Shown: one piece after another, positions 57,425 through 64,000 of the stretch
Position numbering within the stretch: the first letter of the stretch is position 1
Layout: the number at the start of each line of letters is the position of its first letter
DNA from: JAFNAG01 sp963721405
GTDB taxonomy: Bacteria; Acidobacteriota; UBA6911
Reading direction: 5' to 3'
Length of the DNA: 64,000 nucleotides
NCBI GenBank assembly: GCA_963721405.1
Contig: CAVRJA010000005.1
Coordinates: 1 to 64,000, forward strand
The notes under the pieces: model-generated
Database searches by the model: none
Told to the model about the DNA's origin: nothing
The model's input: only the letters and a program-made list of their open reading frames with translations
Translations under genes and position numbers: made by a program

Positions 57425-60400
57425 ATGCAAGTCCTGCCTTTCGCAGTGCTCCTGAACTGGATTCTGCGGGAACTCGAGGAACGGCAATCCATTTTCGGGA
57501 TTCACCGTTCCCTGTTCTACGTGCCCAGGCGGGATTGCCCATACTCGGCGCCTGACGTCTTCGGCCATTTCCTGTCGACTCCCATCGGCCCCGCCGCCGG
57601 GCCGCACACACAGCTTGCCCAGAACATCGTCTCCGCATGGCTCTGCGGCGGACGCTTCATAGAACTCAAGACCGTTCAGGTTCGGGATGAGCTGGAGATC
57701 CCGCGCCCCTGCATCGATATGGAGGACGAAGGATATAACGTCGAATGGTCACAGGAACTCCGGCTGGACGAGTCCGCCGGCGAATACGTCAAGGCCTGGG
57801 CTCTCGTTCACATTCTCCACCGGCTGCTCGGTCATGAAGGCGAGGTTCCGCAGGGGACGATTTTCAACATGAGCGTCGGCTATGACCTGAAAGGGATCAA
57901 GAGCGCGCCGATGGCCCGCTTCATGAGCCGGATGGCGGATGCATCCGAAGCTCTGGCCGGGATCCGCTCCACCCTGAAGGCACAGTTCCCGGGCTTCGGC
58001 GACGTTTGGATCCCGCCTCGAGTTGCCGACAGCGTTACCGTGTCCACCATGCACGGCTGTCCGGCGGAAGAAATTGCAGGGATTGCCGTCTACCTGCTCG
58101 AGGAGAGAGGCCTCCACACCACGGTAAAACTCAATCCCACCCTGCTCGGCAGGGATGAAATCCTCGGCATTCTCCATGGAGACCTCGGCTTTCGCGAAAT
58201 CCGGATCCCCGAAGAAGTGTTCGATCACGATCTGAAGTACGATCAGGCTGTGCAGCTGATCCAATCTCTCAAGCAGGTGGCCGCGCGGCGCAACCTGAGT
58301 TTCGGCGTAAAACTGAGCAATACGCTGGCGGCCTGCAATCACAAGGGCAGCTTGCCTGGCCCGGAGATATACATGTCGGGCCGCCCGCTTTATCCGCTCA
58401 CGATCAATCTCTTCCACAAGCTGGCCCAGGAATTTCACGGTGACTTGAATGTTTCCTACTCCGGTGGGGCGGACGCCCTCAACGTAGCCGCCATCCTGGC
58501 CTCGGGTGCGCGGCCCGTCACGTGCGCATCGGACTTGCTCAAGCCGGGCGGGTACTGCAGGCTCCTGCAGTACCTGGAGAATCTGGAGGTGGCGATGCGT
58601 AAACGGGGGGCGGTCAGCCTGGAGGAGTTTTCCCGGCACAAACTCGCAAACCTCAAGACGGCCGCCGCCCGGGCTCGCAAGGATCCGCGCTTCAAGAAAC
58701 GCTACTTCACGGGCGGCCCGCCCAAGGTCGACTCAGGGTTGACGTTGTTCGACTGCATCACCGCCCCTTGCGTGGAGCGGTGCCCCGTGAACCAGGATGT
58801 TCCTGAGTATGCCCGCCTGATCGCCCTGGGAGAGTATGACCGTGCGTTGGAAATCATACTGGCGCGAAATCCGCTGCCGGGGGCTACGGGTTATGTCTGC
58901 ACACAATTCTGCCGCGACTGCTGCACCCGCTCTGCCGGCAACTATGACGAATCGGTGTCGATACGGGCGCTCAAGAGGTTTGCCGCCGAGAAGGGCCGGA
59001 TTGCACTTCCCGCAAGGGATACGCACAGCCGGAGGGTAGCCGTGATCGGCGGCGGGCCGTCAGGCCTGTCGGCTGCTTATTTCCTTGCACAACAGGGTAT
59101 TTCAGTGACCATTTTCGAGGCGAAGGATGCCGCAGGGGGAATGATGCGCCTTGCCCCCGTTTTCCGATTGCCTTCGTCCGTTCTCCGGGAGGACGTTGAC
59201 CGGATCGCCGGTCTGGGGGTGGAAATCCAGCTGTCCCACCCGGTGACTGAGCCTCCCGAGCGGTTGCTGCAGCGAGGATTTGACGCCGTCTACGTTGCGG
59301 GCGGATTTCAAAAGGACGCCCCGTTGAACATCGAGGGGATCGTCGGAACCGGCGTGATTTCGGCTTTGGAGTTTCTGCAGGGGGCGCGCCGCGGGTCGCG
59401 AATTGAGCTGGGACCGAAGGTTCTGGTGATCGGCGGGGGAGATACCGCCCTGGATGCCGCACGCGTGGCCCGGCGTTTCACAGGGCATCCGGTTACGGTA
59501 GTCTACCGGCGCACACGAGAGGAGATGCCCGCACGCGAGGAGGAGATAGAAGGCGCCCTCGAGGAAGGCGTTGCCCTTGAGGAACTGGCATCACCCGTCC
59601 GGGTCCACCGGCGGGATGGGAGGGTGATCGCGCTGGTCTGCATCAGGAACAGACCCGGGGAGCCCGATGCAGACGGGCGCAGGCGCCCGGTTCCCATCGA
59701 TGGAAGTGAGTTCGAGATCGAAGCGGATTCTGTCATCGTCGCCGTGGGGCAGAGCCCGGACCTGGCATTCCTCAACGGCGGCGCCGTGCGCCTGTGCGAG
59801 AACGGTTCGATTTCGGTTCATCCTGAGAGCGGATTTACGGGCAGCCGGAGCGTGTTTGCCGGCGGAGATGCCGTCCGTGGGCCGGCGAGCATCATCGAGG
59901 CCTGTGCGGACGGGCGCGGTGCGGCAGAGGCCATCTGCGAGGAGTTGGGAATCGAATTCCGGCAGCCGGGGCCGCAGTCGACGGAACTGTCGGAGAGCGA
60001 GATCTTGCGAGCCAAGCGCGCACGGGCCAGGAGGGCATCGTCGCATAAGGCGAGGATGATCGCTCCGGACCAGCGGAGCGGCTTTGATCTGATCGAGGCT
60101 ACGCTCGATGAAGGAGCGGCTCGGGACGAAGCGGCGCGCTGCCTGCAGTGCGCCGGCCTCTGCGACAAGTGCGTGGAAGTCTGCCCCAATCGCGCCAACC
60201 AGGTGTACCGGATCTCGTCCGGGAGCCTGCGCGTGCCCGTGCTGTCCTGCCGTGACGGCGTGCTGACGGCCGTGCGGGAAACGTTCTTCCGCGTAAGCCA
60301 GTCCAGGCAGATCATTCATCTGCCCGACCTGTGCAACGAATGCGGCAACTGCGCGACCTTTTGCGTTCACACGGGCAAACCCTATCGCGAAAAGCCGCGG

Positions 60401-60724
60401 CTTTACTTCACGCCGGCCGATCTTGCCCGGGAAGGCAACAACGGTTTTTGCCTCCAGACACGTGACGAGGGCTGGACGATCAAGCGCCGGCACCCGGGTG
60501 GAGAATCGACGCTGCGCATGAATCACCGCACCGGCGAACTCACTTTCGAGAACGACCGGCTGCGAGTTTCAATCGCAAGCTCCGGATTCCTCGCGCGTGC
60601 GATGGACCTGAAAAAACAATTTCCCGGCGAGTTGCCCCTCGTGGAAGCTGCGGAAATGTATGTGATCGCCAGGGGAGTGCTCGCCTCGCTGCCTTACCTG
60701 CCATGGCAGCGCGAAGCCGGCTAG
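57425..60724 (+). CDS. ygfK: YgfK-type iron-sulfur flavoprotein (putative selenate reductase subunit)
   Basis: About 1099 residues, the usual size for YgfK. N-terminal part (1-430) is barrel-like, with PIGPAAGPHTQLAQNI, STMHGCPAEEI, VKLNPTLLGRDEI and SYSGGADALN. A GltD-like part follows with CVERCPVNQDVPEY, CTQFCRDCCTR, the FAD loop VAVIGGGPSGLSAA (about 540) and the NAD(P) loop VLVIGGGDTALDAARVA (about 666). The end carries ferredoxin-type cysteines CLQCAGLCDKCVEVCPNRA (about 905) and CNECGNCATFC (about 970). Known from selenium/purine loci and required for anaerobic urate use in reported gut bacteria; probably moves electrons between NAD(P)H, hydroxylases and a purine substrate. ATG 57425 follows GGAG closely; ATG 57416 is an alternative. 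Confidence 0.9.
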   Translation: MQVLPFAVLLNWILRELEERQSIFGIHRSLFYVPRRDCPYSAPDVFGHFLSTPIGPAAGPHTQLAQNIVSAWLCGGRFIELKTVQVRDELEIPRPCIDMEDEGYNVEWSQELRLDESAGEYVKAWALVHILHRLLGHEGEVPQGTIFNMSVGYDLKGIKSAPMARFMSRMADASEALAGIRSTLKAQFPGFGDVWIPPRVADSVTVSTMHGCPAEEIAGIAVYLLEERGLHTTVKLNPTLLGRDEILGILHGDLGFREIRIPEEVFDHDLKYDQAVQLIQSLKQVAARRNLSFGVKLSNTLAACNHKGSLPGPEIYMSGRPLYPLTINLFHKLAQEFHGDLNVSYSGGADALNVAAILASGARPVTCASDLLKPGGYCRLLQYLENLEVAMRKRGAVSLEEFSRHKLANLKTAAARARKDPRFKKRYFTGGPPKVDSGLTLFDCITAPCVERCPVNQDVPEYARLIALGEYDRALEIILARNPLPGATGYVCTQFCRDCCTRSAGNYDESVSIRALKRFAAEKGRIALPARDTHSRRVAVIGGGPSGLSAAYFLAQQGISVTIFEAKDAAGGMMRLAPVFRLPSSVLREDVDRIAGLGVEIQLSHPVTEPPERLLQRGFDAVYVAGGFQKDAPLNIEGIVGTGVISALEFLQGARRGSRIELGPKVLVIGGGDTALDAARVARRFTGHPVTVVYRRTREEMPAREEEIEGALEEGVALEELASPVRVHRRDGRVIALVCIRNRPGEPDADGRRRPVPIDGSEFEIEADSVIVAVGQSPDLAFLNGGAVRLCENGSISVHPESGFTGSRSVFAGGDAVRGPASIIEACADGRGAAEAICEELGIEFRQPGPQSTELSESEILRAKRARARRASSHKARMIAPDQRSGFDLIEATLDEGAARDEAARCLQCAGLCDKCVEVCPNRANQVYRISSGSLRVPVLSCRDGVLTAVRETFFRVSQSRQIIHLPDLCNECGNCATFCVHTGKPYREKPRLYFTPADLAREGNNGFCLQTRDEGWTIKRRHPGGESTLRMNHRTGELTFENDRLRVSIASSGFLARAMDLKKQFPGELPLVEAAEMYVIARGVLASLPYLPWQREAG

Positions 60725-60770
60725 ACACATGGTGAGCTGAATCTCGCGATTCCAGGAGGGAATCAACTTC

Positions 60771-62126
60771 GTGCCTTCGCTTCTCGTGAAACACGCCGAA
60801 TTGCTTGTGACGATGGACGACAACCTGGGATGCATCCGGGACGGAGGAGTGTTTGTCCGCGATCATGTCATCGAGCAGGTCGGGCCGACGGCCGGATTGC
60901 CGGCCTCGGCCGACCGGGCAATCGACGCCGGGGGAATGATCATTCTTCCGGGATTGGTGAACACCCATCACCACCTGTATCAGACAATGACCCGGGCGAT
61001 TCCCGCCGCGCAGGACGCGACGCTTTTCCAATGGCTCAAAACACTCTATCCCATCTGGGCAAGGTTGACTCCGGAGGCCGTTTACACGAGCGCTCTGATT
61101 GGCCTGGCGGAACTGATTCTCTCGGGCTGCACCACGGCCGCAGACCACCTGTACATCTATCCGAACGGTTGCCGCATTGACGACGAGATCCAGGCCGCGA
61201 GCGATATCGGGATTCGCTTTCACGCGGGCCGCGGCTCGATGAGCCTGGGGGAAAGCCGGGGCGGGCTTCCGCCCGATCTCGTGGTGGAGGATGAGGGGTT
61301 CATTCTTGCAGAAACACGGCGCGCGATCGAGACTTACCACGACGCTCAACCGTACGCCATGCTCCGGATTTTCGTCGCTCCCTGCTCCCCATTTTCGGTA
61401 AGTCCTGGCCTGATGCGGGAAGCGGCCGGTCTGGCTCGCTCCTATGGCGTACACCTGCACACTCACCTGGCAGAAACGCCGGCTGAAGAGGAGTTCTGTC
61501 TGCGCAATTTAGGACTGCGGCCGGTGGCGTATGCCGAAAGCCTGGGTTGGACCGGAAACGATGTCTGGTACGCCCATGGGGTTCATATAAACACCTCGGA
61601 AATCGCACTCATCTCGCAAACCGGCACCGGTGTATGCCACTGCCCCAGTTCGAACATGCGCCTCGGGTCCGGGATAGCGCCGGTGCGCGCATTCATCGAT
61701 GCGAAAGTGCGGGTTGGATTGGGGACGGATGGTTCCGCCAGCAATGACTCTTCGCACTTGCTCGCCGAAGCCCGCATGGCGCTGCTGTTGCAGCGAGTGT
61801 TGGGCAACCCGGCGGGACTCTCGGCCCGAGAGGCTCTGTGGCTGGCGACCGCCGGAGGGGCAAGCGTTCTGGGTCGCGACGATATTGGGCGGCTGGCGCC
61901 GGGAATGGCGGCCGACTTGATCGGCTGCAGCCTGGAGAGGCTCGATTTTGCCGGCGCCCTCCATGATCCTATGGCGGCCCTGGTGTTCTGCACGCCGCCG
62001 CGAATCGATCTCTCCATCATCAACGGCAGGGTCGTGGTGGAAGACGGACGCCTGAGGACCGTCGACCTGGGCCTGCTGGTGGAAAAACACAACTGCCTGG
62101 CCCGCAAGATGGTGGCGGGAGGGTAG
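60771..62126 (+). CDS. 8-oxoguanine deaminase (amidohydrolase)
   Basis: 451 residues, starting at GTG with AGGAGGG 10 bases upstream. Amidohydrolase-fold metal sites: PGLVNTHHHLYQTMTRA, LHTHLAETPAEEE, WYAHGVHI and GLGTDGSASNDSSHL. The blocks FQWLKTLYPIWARLTPE, TTAADHLYIYPNG and AGRGSMSLGESRGGLPPD match the characterised 8-oxoguanine deaminase group, which converts 8-oxoguanine to urate. Related hydroxyatrazine hydrolases share much of this pattern, so specificity is probable, not certain. In this locus urate would feed directly into the ygfK/ygeW pathway. 46 bases follow the ygfK stop. Confidence 0.82.
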   Translation: MPSLLVKHAELLVTMDDNLGCIRDGGVFVRDHVIEQVGPTAGLPASADRAIDAGGMIILPGLVNTHHHLYQTMTRAIPAAQDATLFQWLKTLYPIWARLTPEAVYTSALIGLAELILSGCTTAADHLYIYPNGCRIDDEIQAASDIGIRFHAGRGSMSLGESRGGLPPDLVVEDEGFILAETRRAIETYHDAQPYAMLRIFVAPCSPFSVSPGLMREAAGLARSYGVHLHTHLAETPAEEEFCLRNLGLRPVAYAESLGWTGNDVWYAHGVHINTSEIALISQTGTGVCHCPSSNMRLGSGIAPVRAFIDAKVRVGLGTDGSASNDSSHLLAEARMALLLQRVLGNPAGLSAREALWLATAGGASVLGRDDIGRLAPGMAADLIGCSLERLDFAGALHDPMAALVFCTPPRIDLSIINGRVVVEDGRLRTVDLGLLVEKHNCLARKMVAGG

Positions 62127-62157
62127 AAGGCGCAGCATTCGATCAGGAGGATGCATA

Positions 62158-63864
62158 ATGGAACTTGCCCAAGTCATCAGGCTGGCGCGCGGGGCCGAGC
62201 CCGCCGAGATTCTGCTTGCCGATGCCCGAATTGTGAATGTCTACACCGGAGAAATATACCCGGCAGACATCGCATTGGCCGACGGCCGAATCGCGGGGAT
62301 CGGCACGGGCTACACCGCCCGTCAAGTGGTAGATTTGGGCGGGCGCTTTGTCTGCCCTGGCTTTATCGATGCGCACGTGCACATCGAAAGCAGCATGGTG
62401 CCGCCGCACGAATTCGCCCGCGCCGTAGTCGCGCGCGGCACGACGACCGTCATCATCGATCCGCACGAGATTGCCAACGTGCTCGGCCTCGAGGGCATTC
62501 GCTACATGTTTGACGCGGCCAAGTACAATCCCCTCTCCGTGTTTGTCATGATGCCTTCCTGCGTGCCGGCGACCGACATGGAAACCGCGGGCGCATACCT
62601 GCGGTGGTATGACATCTCGCACTATTTGAGTGACCGGTGGGTGTTGGGCCTGGGCGAGATGATGAACTTTCCCGGGGTCGTGTTCGGCGATGAGGAAGTG
62701 CTCAACAAGTTGAGGGGATTTGAGGATGGAATCCGTGACGGGCACGCGCCGGGACTGACGGGCCGCGACCTGGTGGCGTATGTCGCGGCGGGCATCGGGT
62801 CCGACCATGAATCTACCACCGTCGAGGAGATGCGCGAGAAACTGCGCCTGGGGATGGTAGTGTTCCTCCGCGAGGCGACCAACGCCCGGAATCTCCTGAC
62901 GCTGATTCCCGGGCTCACCGTAGCCAACGGCCCGCGCGTATGTTTCTGCACGGACGACCGCCAGCCTGCCGACCTTCTCCATGAAGGGCATATTGATTTT
63001 CTGCTTCGCAAGACGATCGCAGAAGGCGTCCCGCCGCACATGGCCATCGCGATGGCGACGCTGAATACCGCCAACTACTTCCGCCTGTTCGACCGTGGCG
63101 CCATTGCGCCGGGCAAGCGCGCCGACCTCGTCGTGTTTTCCGACCTCCGGGACATCCGGGCGGAGATGGTTTTCCGCAGCGGTCGGCTGGTGGCACAGGA
63201 CGGCAAAGTCATACCCTGGGAACGTCCACTGAAACCTGCCGTCCTGCGCTCCTCCATGAACGTCAACTGGGAGCATGTGAACATGCGCATCCCGGCGCAA
63301 GGGCGGCGCGGGCGCATTATCGGCGTGATCCCCGACCAGTTGACGACCGAGCATCTCATCGAGGACCTGCGCATCGATGCCGGCGAGGTCGTGTCCGAGC
63401 CGGGCCGGGACGTGCTGAAGATCGCCGTCATCGAACGGCACCTGGCCACGGGCAACTATGCCTTGGGGCTGGTCAAGGGCATCGGACTGCGGCGCGGGGC
63501 GATCGCTTCCACGATCGCGCACGACAGCCACAACATCGTGGTCGTCGGTGCGGACGACAGTTCCATGTGGAACGCCGCCCGGATGGTCGCCGACATGCGC
63601 GGGGGCATGGTCGCCATGGATGGGGATCGCGTGGCGGCGAAACTCCCTCTGCCCATAGCCGGGCTGATGAGCGATCAGCCCATTGAAGCCGTGCGCGACC
63701 AGATTGAGGACCTCATCTGCGCCGCCCACCAACTGGGCGCCGCTCTGCGCGATCCGTTCACGGCCATGTCATTTCTGGCATTGCCCGTCATCCCGGCCCT
63801 CAAAATCACCGACAAGGGGCTGGTGGACGTTAGCCGGTTCCAGATTGTGCCGCTATTTGCATGA
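62158..63864 (+). CDS. ade: Adenine deaminase
   Basis: 568 residues, the standard length of bacterial Ade. N-terminal amidohydrolase core with GFIDAHVHIESSMVPPHEF (HxH metal pair), ARGTTTVIIDPHEIANVLG and PSCVPATDMETAG. The Ade-specific C-terminal domain has SSMNVNWEHVNM, HDSHNIVVVGADDSSMW and PLPIAGLMSD. It converts adenine to hypoxanthine and ammonia, giving substrate to the xanthine dehydrogenases in the same block. AGGAGG lies 7 bases before the ATG, and 31 bases separate it from the 8-oxoguanine deaminase gene, so it is probably the last gene of the operon. Confidence 0.92.
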   Translation: MELAQVIRLARGAEPAEILLADARIVNVYTGEIYPADIALADGRIAGIGTGYTARQVVDLGGRFVCPGFIDAHVHIESSMVPPHEFARAVVARGTTTVIIDPHEIANVLGLEGIRYMFDAAKYNPLSVFVMMPSCVPATDMETAGAYLRWYDISHYLSDRWVLGLGEMMNFPGVVFGDEEVLNKLRGFEDGIRDGHAPGLTGRDLVAYVAAGIGSDHESTTVEEMREKLRLGMVVFLREATNARNLLTLIPGLTVANGPRVCFCTDDRQPADLLHEGHIDFLLRKTIAEGVPPHMAIAMATLNTANYFRLFDRGAIAPGKRADLVVFSDLRDIRAEMVFRSGRLVAQDGKVIPWERPLKPAVLRSSMNVNWEHVNMRIPAQGRRGRIIGVIPDQLTTEHLIEDLRIDAGEVVSEPGRDVLKIAVIERHLATGNYALGLVKGIGLRRGAIASTIAHDSHNIVVVGADDSSMWNAARMVADMRGGMVAMDGDRVAAKLPLPIAGLMSDQPIEAVRDQIEDLICAAHQLGAALRDPFTAMSFLALPVIPALKITDKGLVDVSRFQIVPLFA

Positions 63865-63880
63865 AGACAGCGCTGCGCGG

Positions 63881-64000
63881 CTATCTCGGTGTGGCGTCGG
63901 GAAGACCGCCGTCAACCGGGATAGTTATGCCCGTGGACGGCGTCTGTCGCGTGGCGAAAAAAAGAACGGCGTTGGCGACATGCCGGGCGGTGATGCGGGC
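63881..64000 (-). CDS. Short-chain dehydrogenase/reductase, C-terminal end (runs off the window)
   Basis: Only the last 39 codons are present. HVANAVLFFATRQTPSTG followed by ITIPVDGGLP is the usual C-terminus of SDR oxidoreductases (VANAVLFLAS...GxxxPVDGG), including the short hydrophobic helix and the terminal glycine pair. It converges with ade, the stops being 16 bases apart. Nothing can be said about its substrate. Confidence 0.75.
   Translation of the reverse strand, partial: ARITARHVANAVLFFATRQTPSTGITIPVDGGLPDATPR

Overview
This 64 kb window is GC-rich, gene-dense chromosomal DNA, most likely from an Acidobacteriota bacterium. Several families point that way: a VWFA-related protein of the acidobacterial type (30.3-31.3 kb), a fragment of an acidobacterial duplicated permease (7.6-8.7 kb), a periplasmic tricorn-like protease, a secreted S9 dipeptidyl peptidase, carboxypeptidase-regulatory-like repeats, and two Tat-exported GH127 proteins. 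The class cannot be fixed from the sequence alone. No rRNA, tRNA, CRISPR array, phage or complete insertion sequence was recognised.

Layout. 0-13.5 kb: a GH127 glycosidase, a small membrane protein, an AlkD-like repair protein, a D-aminoacylase-like lipoprotein, an esterase, a decayed permease, a DedA/VTT membrane protein, a dipeptidyl peptidase IV, a thioredoxin-fold protein and a zinc-ribbon protein. 13.6-20.2 kb: a TPM-type remnant, a two-gene reverse transsulfuration operon (CBS and cystathionine gamma-lyase, joined by an ATGA overlap) and the tricorn homologue. 20.4-28.8 kb: DoxX, a hemerythrin-like lipoprotein, a 1532-residue AMP-ligase/GNAT protein and a second GH127. 29.3-43.8 kb: an O-methyltransferase, a VWA protein, an OmpA-like protein, a repeat-rich hypothetical protein, an alcohol dehydrogenase, D-cysteine desulfhydrase, a secreted reprolysin-like protease carrying a dockerin, a carboxypeptidase-regulatory-like protein, pirin and an M20 amidohydrolase.

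44.2-63.9 kb is the most notable part: ten genes in two divergent blocks resembling the yge-ygf/ssnA purine (urate) catabolic locus of enterobacteria and clostridia. The minus-strand block, in transcription order, is ygeW, ygeY, an FeS-molybdopterin xanthine dehydrogenase and ssnA. The plus-strand block is a threonine-synthase-like PLP enzyme, a TrpB-like PLP enzyme, a second xanthine dehydrogenase with FAD-FeS-Mo fused in one chain, ygfK, an 8-oxoguanine deaminase and an adenine deaminase. Inferred logic: the deaminases and hydroxylases bring adenine, hypoxanthine and 8-oxoguanine to xanthine or urate, YgfK handles electrons, and YgeW, YgeY, SsnA and the PLP pair work on the opened-ring carbon-nitrogen skeleton. 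No ygeX, hyuA, uricase, permease or regulator is present in the window. The last 120 bases hold the 3' end of a short-chain dehydrogenase.

The intergenic DNA is rich in short-period repeats. Arrays of 6-, 7- or 9-base units, several arranged as inverted arms around a spacer, lie near 3.5, 16.8, 36.7, 43.9 and 48.1 kb. A nested palindromic REP-like block lies at 33.8-34.1 kb.
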